Source: Fidelibacterota bacterium (GTDB lineage Bacteria; Fidelibacterota; Marinisomatia; SCGC-AAA003-L08; D37C17). Taken from it: DNA of 7,502 nt. The notes below the pieces were generated by a model. The model was not told where the DNA came from. It worked only from the letters and a program-made list of their open reading frames with translations, and did no database searches. Shown piece by piece: positions 1 to 6,018 of this stretch. The first letter of the stretch is position 1, and each line of letters starts with the position of its first letter. The translations under genes were made by a program, and so were the position numbers. The stretch is taken from positions 7,299-14,800 of the forward strand of contig PAHD01000038.1 in assembly GCA_002704685.1 (NCBI GenBank), given 5' to 3'.

Positions 1-2555
1 CCACTTTGATTGTATCCTCTTTGCTCTTCACGCTTATATTTTTTCTTTTGGAAATCTCCAAATCGATATTCAAAATTTATAGATAAATTTCTTTTACCTC
101 TTCTATTTTCTGCTATTAATATCTCTCTTGAATCAAAGATATCATCAGCATCTAAATCAACTAATTGATCTGTATTAATATTCCATCCACCAGTATCAAA
201 TACATCTTTAAGTTTTACAGTGTAATTAAAACGCTTATTAACTTTTTTCTTATAAGATAAATCTAATCTTAATTTACTTTCTATTTCACCAGATGAAATA
301 GTCATTGGTGATGAAAAATAAGAAAAGAGACCTATTTGTTGTTCATTTTCTAATCTAATTGTTGAGTTAATCATACCCCAAAAACCATATTCATTACCTT
401 GCTGGTCTGCTTCAATTCCATCTAAGATATTATTCCAATAATTTCCATTTATCATTACATCCCAGTTAGGCAAAGGCCTTGTCATAAATGTAAAATCTAT
501 TCCTCTATCAATTGATTTAGCAACATTATCCCATGATAAAACCATGTAATTTGATTCATCTGAATTATCATCTGAATTATCACAAGTAGTACCATAACAA
601 TATGTATCTTTGTCTCTGTCTAATTTATCTGTAACTCTTGAATAGTATATTGATGCTTTTAAAAATCCTATTGGAATTCTATTCGAATAACTAAGCTCTG
701 ATTTATAAACATCTTCTGGTCGTAAATAAGGATTACCTTGCCTAATAAATCCAGCTTCCGCCTCTTCTAAATCTGGGATAGGATTTAAACTCCAATGTGA
801 TGGTCTATCAATTCTTCTTCCAAATTCAAATTTAACATTACCCTTCCCTTGGGTATCATATAAAAAATAAATCGATGGATAAGCTCGTCTATGATCATAA
901 GTAACATCTAAATTCTCTCCAAGATTGTTAACTAAATTTCCAAATAATGATTCAGAGCAAATACCATCATCCCAATTACAAAAACCACTAATTTCACAAT
1001 TACTTTGATCTAATAAAGAGCAATCTTCTGGATTAAAGTCAATAACCGACTGCTTTTCTTGCTCCTCAAAACGAGTTCCAATTTGCATACCAAATTTTTC
1101 AGTAAAATTATATAATACATTTATATATGCTGCTGAAATTGAATTATCATAATCCCAATTAAAATCTTCATTTTCAATAACAGAGTAATGTCTATCATCC
1201 TCAGTATTATATTTAAATCCAACCTCATATTTAGAATCTTCGTTAAATTTATTGTCAATTGGAGCGGCATAATCAAATCTAAATATTTTAACTATACCCT
1301 CATCTTTTACTACCTCATCAGTGTACCCTGTTCTTATTTCAGAACCATCATGATCATCATAATCAAACTCAACAGAAAAATTTTTTTTATTTTTTTTATC
1401 ATTCATAAAATAACCAATACCATAATTCAATGCACTACTTTCTTCATTTTCTATAGTTACAAATGGATTTTCTAAGTCTTGATTAAGAATAACTGTATTT
1501 GTATCTAAACCTTTACTCTCAATATAGGTTAAATCAAAAGCTAATAAACCTATATCACTAGGGTAGTGTTCAACTCCAATTTTTAAATTATTTTTTTCTG
1601 GATATTTTTCAGAATTTTCTTTAGAACTAAAACTAGATTGAACATTATTATCTAAATCAAAATAAGTTGTTTCTCTTGACTTTCTACCTTGTCTATGTTT
1701 TTCACTTATACTGTAAGATGAGAATATATTCCAATCATTTTTAAAAGAATTAAATGTTCCAGATAAATTTCTTCCATCTCTTTCAGCAAGATTTAAATTG
1801 AGATTTCCACTTCTTCCTACAAATTCATTTTTACTAAGAACTATATTTATAATACCAGCCATACCATCTGGATCAAACTTTGCTGATGGAGTTGTCATCA
1901 CTTCTACTTTTTCAATCATATTAGCATTTATCATACTAACATTTAATTGTGATTTTCTTCCATCTACTAAAATTGTTACATTAGAATTTCCTCTAAGTGA
2001 AATATTTCCATCTGCATCTACTGTTATTGAGGGTAGTTTTTCTAAAATCTCATCGGCTGTTCCACCTTCTGACCTCGCTGTTTCAGCTACGGGATAAGTT
2101 GTCTTTGCAATATCTTCTATTATAGGGGCTAATTTATCTACAACAGACACTCCTTCTAGCATGATTGTTTTAGCATTAATTCTTATTTGGCCTAAGTCTA
2201 CTTCCATTTTATCTGGAGGTCTAATAACAATCCCATCAATAATCATATCCTCATATCCAATATACTGAACAACTAAAAAATATTTTCCAACTGGAACTTT
2301 ATCTATTAAAAATAACCCATTACTATCAGTTATTCCACCTGCAACAATATCATCAGAATTTTCTTTAACTACTGATATATTAGCATAAGCTTTTTTATCT
2401 TCTGCTATATCATCAATTACACTACCTCTTACAATACCAGTAGATTTATATTTTTGTTTTTCATGATTGTGATTGTGATCATGGTCATGCTCTTCTCCAT
2501 GACCTACAAGAATTGAAAAGACTATATATGTTATTAAAAATATTCTAAATATCAT
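1..2555 (-). CDS. TonB-dependent outer-membrane receptor, C-terminus cut by window edge
   Basis: Predicted outer-membrane active transporter energised by TonB; the substrate is unknown. The frame is open from an ATG at 2555 to the left edge (851 residues). Visible in order: a hydrophobic signal peptide (about residues 1-18); a His-rich stretch (19-31, six His); a carboxypeptidase-regulatory-like beta-sandwich (about 39-112, with GxxTDSNGLF and the IGYED turn); an LEGVSVV stretch (133-139) that may serve as TonB box; a plug domain (about 165-241, with EILEKLPSITVD, ISLRGNSNVTILVDGR and KFDPDGMAGIINI); then a long Outer-membrane-beta-barrel-family-3-like barrel. The last visible residues include NFEYRFGDF, typical of the closing strand, followed by a basic tail, so only a few residues are probably missing. 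A Cys-rich insert (512-533) and an acidic Asn/Asp/Ser loop with two Cys (653-668) lie in the barrel. It follows umuC by 50 bp on the same strand. There is no obvious Shine-Dalgarno. Family assignment is sure; substrate is not. Confidence 0.93.
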   Translation of the reverse strand, partial: MIFRIFLITYIVFSILVGHGEEHDHDHNHNHEKQKYKSTGIVRGSVIDDIAEDKKAYANISVVKENSDDIVAGGITDSNGLFLIDKVPVGKYFLVVQYIGYEDMIIDGIVIRPPDKMEVDLGQIRINAKTIMLEGVSVVDKLAPIIEDIAKTTYPVAETARSEGGTADEILEKLPSITVDADGNISLRGNSNVTILVDGRKSQLNVSMINANMIEKVEVMTTPSAKFDPDGMAGIINIVLSKNEFVGRSGNLNLNLAERDGRNLSGTFNSFKNDWNIFSSYSISEKHRQGRKSRETTYFDLDNNVQSSFSSKENSEKYPEKNNLKIGVEHYPSDIGLLAFDLTYIESKGLDTNTVILNQDLENPFVTIENEESSALNYGIGYFMNDKKNKKNFSVEFDYDDHDGSEIRTGYTDEVVKDEGIVKIFRFDYAAPIDNKFNEDSKYEVGFKYNTEDDRHYSVIENEDFNWDYDNSISAAYINVLYNFTEKFGMQIGTRFEEQEKQSVIDFNPEDCSLLDQSNCEISGFCNWDDGICSESLFGNLVNNLGENLDVTYDHRRAYPSIYFLYDTQGKGNVKFEFGRRIDRPSHWSLNPIPDLEEAEAGFIRQGNPYLRPEDVYKSELSYSNRIPIGFLKASIYYSRVTDKLDRDKDTYCYGTTCDNSDDNSDESNYMVLSWDNVAKSIDRGIDFTFMTRPLPNWDVMINGNYWNNILDGIEADQQGNEYGFWGMINSTIRLENEQQIGLFSYFSSPMTISSGEIESKLRLDLSYKKKVNKRFNYTVKLKDVFDTGGWNINTDQLVDLDADDIFDSREILIAENRRGKRNLSINFEYRFGDFQKKKYKREEQRGYNQS

Positions 2556-2605
2556 AGATAAAATTTACAAATTCATATGTATATCTTGCTAAGGGTATAT
2601 ATTTT

Positions 2606-3862
2606 TCAGATATAAATTTTAAGTAAGTCACCCCATCTTGTTGTATAGCATGGTGATAAGCTTTGTTGTTTTAATTTTAAAGTATTGTTATATCCTTGAA
2701 CAGCATGCCTTACAAAATCTCTTCCCATTTTTTTATTAATTGAATCCACTGTATCTAATATAATCTTACTTTTTTTACGATTTTTTTTATCAAATATATT
2801 ACATTGAACATGATTTGTAGGAATTATTCCGCTTAAAATAACACCTGCTTTTTTATAACAATAACCCTTCTGGTATACTTTTTTTAATGTACGTAAAATA
2901 TAATTTAGTATTTCACCTGTATCATTTGTTTCAACAGGGAATTGTATAGTTTTATAAATGATATTCTGCTTTAAATCTTTTCTAAATGGATTTGTCGTAA
3001 TAAATATATGTGCAATTTTTGCTGAACATGATTGGTATCTTAATTTTTCAGCACATCTTGTTGTATACATTGCGATAGAAGACTCCAAGTCTGCATAAGA
3101 TGTAATCATTTTTCCAAATGTTCTTGAAGTGCATATACTTTTCTTAGTTATACTTGTATTATTTATTTCATTACAAGAAATTCCACATAATTCTTTAACC
3201 ATTCTCTCGCCCGTAACAGATAAATTTGAACGAATCCATTTTAAATTACAATCTTTCAACTGCCTTGCTGTTATAATTCCATATTTTTTTAAAAAAAGAT
3301 GAGTTTTAAAACCAACTCCCCATATTTTTTCTACTGATATATTTTCTAATGATTGATTGTAATTAATATCATTTATTAAAAAAACTCCGTTTTTACTTTT
3401 ATTTTTTGCAATATGGTTTGCAACCTTACATAAAGTTTTAGTTTTTGCTATACCAATTGATACTGGAATTCCAGTACATTTTAAAACTTCACACCTTATA
3501 TTTTTTGCAATATTTAGTAGTTCTTCGCTTTTAAATTCACTTAAATCTAAAAATGCTTCATCAATAGAATATATTTCAATAAGAGGGATAATATCAGAAA
3601 TAATTGCCATAACTCTTTGAGATATATCTCCATATAAAGCAAAATTAGTTGAAAAAACTCTAACATTAAATTTTTTAATTATAGATTTAATTTTAAATGC
3701 AGGAACCCCCATTTTAATACCTATTCTTTTTGATTCATTAGATCTTGCAATAACACATCCATCATTATTAGATAAAACAATGACAGGCTTTTTATTTAAT
3801 TTGGGATTAAAAATTCTTTCACATGAAGCATAGAAATTATTACAATCTACAAGACCATACAT
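2606..3862 (-). CDS. umuC: DNA polymerase V catalytic subunit UmuC (Y-family)
   Basis: Error-prone Y-family polymerase that, with processed UmuD, copies across DNA lesions during the SOS response. The 418 residues match the usual length (E. coli UmuC has 422). Metal-binding acidic residues are present: D6 in LVDCNNFYASCER, and D101/E102 in YSIDEAFLDL. Y11 is at the steric-gate position. Helix-hairpin-helix-type residues follow (about 180-205), then the little-finger domain. QCNIF at 353-357 sits where E. coli UmuC has its QLNLF clamp-binding motif. The C-terminal SPCYTTRWGDL motif is typical of UmuC, so the protein looks full length and active. The ATG lies 3 bp after the umuD stop, and AGGTAA overlapping that stop (3866-3871) is a plausible ribosome-binding site, indicating a umuDC operon. 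It is unusually rich in cysteine (15 by my count). DinB is excluded by the C-terminal UmuC-type motif and by the umuD neighbour. Confidence 0.97.
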   Translation of the reverse strand: MYGLVDCNNFYASCERIFNPKLNKKPVIVLSNNDGCVIARSNESKRIGIKMGVPAFKIKSIIKKFNVRVFSTNFALYGDISQRVMAIISDIIPLIEIYSIDEAFLDLSEFKSEELLNIAKNIRCEVLKCTGIPVSIGIAKTKTLCKVANHIAKNKSKNGVFLINDINYNQSLENISVEKIWGVGFKTHLFLKKYGIITARQLKDCNLKWIRSNLSVTGERMVKELCGISCNEINNTSITKKSICTSRTFGKMITSYADLESSIAMYTTRCAEKLRYQSCSAKIAHIFITTNPFRKDLKQNIIYKTIQFPVETNDTGEILNYILRTLKKVYQKGYCYKKAGVILSGIIPTNHVQCNIFDKKNRKKSKIILDTVDSINKKMGRDFVRHAVQGYNNTLKLKQQSLSPCYTTRWGDLLKIYI

Positions 3863-3865
3863 AGT

Positions 3866-3871
3866 TTACCT
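3866..3871 (-). promoter_or_regulatory. Ribosome-binding site of umuC overlapping umuD stop
   Basis: On the minus strand AGGTAA ends the umuD frame (its TAA is the stop codon) and lies 3 nt before the umuC ATG, so the AGG core is 6 nt from the start codon. It is one of few purine-rich sites in a window where most genes have no clear Shine-Dalgarno, and it fits translational coupling of umuC to umuD. Confidence 0.5.
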
Positions 3872-4294
3872 GCAATGATGAATAGTATGAGTAACTATTC
3901 CCCATATTTGAAAATCCATTTCATCTGTTATTGAAATCAAACCATACTTCTTATTAGCTGGTATTAAAAATAGCTTATCTTTTTTTTTAAATAACTTTTT
4001 GACTGTGAATTCACCATTTATAACAGCAACAATAATATCATTAGATTTAGCTTCTAATGATCTATCTACTATCATAATATCACCACAATGAATACCTTCA
4101 TCAATCATAGAGTCTCCCTTTACATAAATATAAAATGTTGATGCTGGATGCTTAATCAAATATTTATTTAAATCTAAAGATATATCTAGGTGGTCATCAG
4201 CAGGAGAGGGAAACCCTGCTTCAATAGATGATGAATATAAATTAATTGATAATTTAGATTGATTTGAAGCTTTATATATTTTATTTCTATCCAC
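3866..4294 (-). CDS. umuD: UmuD, RecA-triggered self-cleaving subunit of polymerase V
   Basis: LexA/UmuD-family serine peptidase (S24) that cleaves itself when stimulated by RecA filaments; the product UmuD' forms polymerase V with UmuC. It has 142 residues against 139 in E. coli. The predicted cleavage site is A26-G27 in EAGFPSPADD, equivalent to Cys24-Gly25 of E. coli UmuD. The nucleophile is S62 in KGDSMIDEGI and the general base is K99 in GEFTVKK; their spacing of 37 residues equals that of S60/K97 in E. coli. The N-terminal arm of 26 residues has no helix-turn-helix, so this is UmuD and not a LexA repressor. The start is GTG at 4294; no in-frame ATG occurs before M63, and this start gives the expected arm length. 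It is the first gene of the umuDC operon. The leader carries a TATAAT box, a direct repeat and a hairpin (listed separately). Confidence 0.96.
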   Translation of the reverse strand: MDRNKIYKASNQSKLSINLYSSSIEAGFPSPADDHLDISLDLNKYLIKHPASTFYIYVKGDSMIDEGIHCGDIMIVDRSLEAKSNDIIVAVINGEFTVKKLFKKKDKLFLIPANKKYGLISITDEMDFQIWGIVTHTIHHCR

Positions 4295-4331
4295 TTAATT
4301 ACTCGTAAGTTAATCGTAAGTATTTTAAGTG
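4292..4331 (-). promoter_or_regulatory. Inverted repeat covering umuD leader and GTG start codon
   Basis: CACTTAA (4292-4298, plus strand) and TTAAGTG (4325-4331) are perfect inverted arms. Four further pairs (4300-4303 with 4319-4322) extend them after a small internal loop, leaving a 15-nt loop. In the umuD mRNA the start codon GUG would be paired inside the outer 7-bp stem. It could act as a translational control hairpin, or simply as a DNA operator. The sequence symmetry is certain; function is inference. Confidence 0.4.
4303..4321. repeat. Perfect direct repeat TCGTAAGT-N3-TCGTAAGT, candidate SOS operator
   Basis: Two identical 8-mers (4303-4310 and 4314-4321) are offset by 11 bp, about one helical turn. 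On the coding strand this reads TTAC-N7-TTAC, the same geometry as the alphaproteobacterial LexA box GTTC-N7-GTTC, though with a different half-site. A weaker third copy, TTTTAAGT, lies at 4323-4330. It stands 20 to 40 bp downstream of the predicted -10 box and just upstream of umuD, where a LexA operator would be expected. No lexA gene is in the window, so the regulator is unknown. Confidence 0.45.
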
Positions 4332-4340
4332 AATTTTACT

Positions 4341-4346
4341 ATTATA
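4341..4346 (-). promoter_or_regulatory. Candidate -10 box (TATAAT) for umuDC
   Basis: The minus strand shows a perfect TATAAT 6 bp after the stop codon of the upstream transporter gene and 47 bp before the umuD GTG. Transcription would begin near 4334, making a leader of about 40 nt that consists almost entirely of the hairpin. No convincing -35 hexamer lies 16-18 bp upstream, and TATAAT is easily met by chance in such AT-rich DNA. Confidence 0.4.
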
Positions 4347-4351
4347 TCAAA

Positions 4352-5212
4352 CTATTTTTTCCCAAAAGAAATTTCAGAACTAATTACCCCTAAAACAACT
4401 ACCATACCACCAACCCAGCCATACATTCCTAAAATTTCTCCTGCAAAAATAGTCGAAAAAAGAGCTGCAAAAACAGGCTCTAAACTTAAAAGAATCGCCG
4501 TTTGACTAGCATTTAAAACAGTCTGAGCCCAAACCATAAACATAATAGCAACAAAAGTTGCTAAAAAACCTGTTACAAAAATAGCAATAAGAAGTCTTTG
4601 TGAGATTATTATTTCTGGACTCTCAAACATAAAAACTCCAAGTGAAGAAAATAGTGATACAAACATAACTTGAGATAAAAATATTCTTGATATAGATGAT
4701 CCTTTTGATAGATAATAATCTTGAGCTATTACATGTACCGCAAAAGATAATGCACATCCAAATGTTAAAATATCTCCAATATTAACTTGACCTCCTGAAG
4801 GATTTAATAATATATAAAGACCTACAATGGCTAAAAAAACAGAGGTCCATATCTTAAAATCAACTTTTTTCAATTTAAAAACTGATAAAATAATAGGCAC
4901 TAAAATAACACTTACACTCGTTATAAAGGCTGATTTACTAGGAGTCGTTTGCATTAAGCCATAATTTTGGAATGCATAACCTGCAAATAAACATAAACCA
5001 CAAACAAGACCTCCAGTCATTTCTAAATGAGTTATATTTATAATACTTTTATTTAAATATATAAGACCGATAAAAAATGCTAACCCAAACCTTAGAGATG
5101 CGAACATATATGGAGGAGCATCATTTAAAGCTTCTTTAACCATAACAAAAGTTACACCCCAAATTATAGTTGTGATAACCATAGATAATTGGGCAAGCCT
5201 TTTTTGCGTCAC
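4352..5212 (-). CDS. EamA/DMT-family inner-membrane transporter
   Basis: Drug/metabolite-transporter superfamily protein with two EamA repeats. Ten hydrophobic segments are visible at about residues 8-26, 35-53, 66-85, 93-112, 121-137, 147-165, 177-196, 207-228, 237-257 and 262-281, the standard topology. The first repeat begins with the typical IIWGVTFVMVKEAL and contains QTTPSKSAFITSV; the second ends with SLEPVFAALFSTIFAGE, a hallmark of the family. The 286 residues are a usual length. The start is GTG at 5212, overlapping the menG stop in GTGA, so it is probably translationally coupled to menG. Family members export amino acids, metabolites or drugs, and the substrate cannot be read from sequence. 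The coupling to menG need not imply a role in quinone metabolism. Confidence 0.93.
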   Translation of the reverse strand: MTQKRLAQLSMVITTIIWGVTFVMVKEALNDAPPYMFASLRFGLAFFIGLIYLNKSIINITHLEMTGGLVCGLCLFAGYAFQNYGLMQTTPSKSAFITSVSVILVPIILSVFKLKKVDFKIWTSVFLAIVGLYILLNPSGGQVNIGDILTFGCALSFAVHVIAQDYYLSKGSSISRIFLSQVMFVSLFSSLGVFMFESPEIIISQRLLIAIFVTGFLATFVAIMFMVWAQTVLNASQTAILLSLEPVFAALFSTIFAGEILGMYGWVGGMVVVLGVISSEISFGKK

Positions 5213-5928
5213 GATTTAATACCAGTATAAATTGTAGCAATCCCGAATGTATAATCTGAGTACTCTACTTTTTTAAAACCAATTGCTTTCATTTTACCAG
5301 AAAGATCTTCTCTACTTAAAAAATAATCAACAGATTCTGGAAGATATAAAAAAGCATCTTTTCTAGATAACATAGCCCCTAACAAAGGAACAATTCTATT
5401 AAAATAAAATCTAAACAAGGGAATGAACCATCCAACTTTTGGCTTTGAAAATTCTAAGATAGCTATTTTACCACCTGGCTTTAATACTCTATAAAACTCT
5501 GACAAACCTTTGTCATAATTACCTAAATTTCTAAATCCAAATGAAATTGTTAAACCATGAAAACTATTATCTGAGAAACCAAGATCTTCACCATCTCCTT
5601 GTATAAATGAAATATCCTGATCTTTTAAACCTTTTTTAACTTGCTTCAACTTAGCTAAATCAATCATTTTATCTGCAATATCAAGCCCAACTAATCTATT
5701 TTTAAATTTTTTATACATACTAAACACAACATCGCCTGTCCCTGTTGCAATATCAAGTAAATAGTCAGATTGATTTAAATTGAACTTTCTAACAAGACTA
5801 AATCTCCAGTATCTATCTACTCCAAAGCTAGATATTGTATTAAATAAATCATAACGCCTAGATATATCATTAAACATATTTTTTACATATGTTTTTTTGT
5901 CTTCACCATGATGAATAAATTTTGACAT
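5209..5928 (-). CDS. menG: Demethylmenaquinone methyltransferase (UbiE/MenG)
   Basis: SAM-dependent C-methyltransferase that converts demethylmenaquinone to menaquinone, the last step of the pathway, at the inner face of the cytoplasmic membrane. The 239 residues are near the family's 230-250. Visible are: the N-terminal YVKNMFNDISRRYDLFNTISS family signature (14-34); SAM motif I LLDIATGTGD (57-66); GLDIADKMI (81-89); GDGEDLGFSDNSF (111-123); LTISFGFRNLGN (126-137); RVLKPGG (147-153); LEFSKP (158-163); YLPESVDYF (195-203); and FGIATIYTG near the end. The start ATG at 5928 gives the normal N-terminus. It diverges from menF and overlaps the downstream transporter by 4 bp. UbiE acting on ubiquinone precursors is the alternative, but the menF neighbour favours menaquinone. 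Confidence 0.95.
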   Translation of the reverse strand: MSKFIHHGEDKKTYVKNMFNDISRRYDLFNTISSFGVDRYWRFSLVRKFNLNQSDYLLDIATGTGDVVFSMYKKFKNRLVGLDIADKMIDLAKLKQVKKGLKDQDISFIQGDGEDLGFSDNSFHGLTISFGFRNLGNYDKGLSEFYRVLKPGGKIAILEFSKPKVGWFIPLFRFYFNRIVPLLGAMLSRKDAFLYLPESVDYFLSREDLSGKMKAIGFKKVEYSDYTFGIATIYTGIKS

Positions 5929-6018
5929 AATATTATACTTTCACATTAAAATACTTAAAATATACGTTCTATAGATGAACTATTTTAAATAGATTTATAT
6001 ATTAAATAAGATTAAAAA
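5929..6018. promoter_or_regulatory. Divergent menG/menF promoter region
   Basis: These 90 bp separate the two divergent menaquinone genes, so both promoters should lie here or just inside the genes. It is very AT-rich. A 13-bp perfect palindrome, CTATTTTAAATAG (5980-5992), sits near the middle. TATATT at 5998-6003 is a weak -10 candidate for menF. TATAAT on the minus strand (5932-5937) is so close to the menG ATG that it would imply a leaderless or shorter start. No clear -35 elements or Shine-Dalgarno sequences are seen on either side. Confidence 0.4.

Noticed and set aside
1188..1475. Plus-strand open frame of 95 codons inside the receptor region
   Set aside because: It is antisense to the continuous TonB-dependent receptor frame, has a low-complexity Ile/Phe/Lys composition, and matches no family I recognise.
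1798..2097. Plus-strand open frame of 99 codons
   Set aside because: It lies antisense over the conserved plug domain of the receptor, whose codons explain the sequence.
1..2555. Frameshift or decay of the receptor gene
   Set aside because: Conserved motifs at the N-terminus, the middle Cys module and the C-terminal strand all lie in the same frame. The stretches I read codon by codon contain no stop; the absence of a complete frame is due only to the window edge.
3866..4294. LexA or phage-type repressor instead of UmuD
   Set aside because: The N-terminal arm is only 26 residues and has no helix-turn-helix, and umuC follows directly.
5932..5937. Minus-strand TATAAT as the menG promoter
   Set aside because: It ends only 3 bp before the ATG, so transcription would start inside the gene. 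The N-terminal family signature argues for the ATG at 5928, so this is probably a chance match.
5966..5980. GTTC-N7-GAAC inverted repeat in the menG/menF spacer as a LexA-like box
   Set aside because: The arms are only 4 bp, the centre is not symmetrical, the genes are not repair genes, and it differs from the repeat found at umuD.
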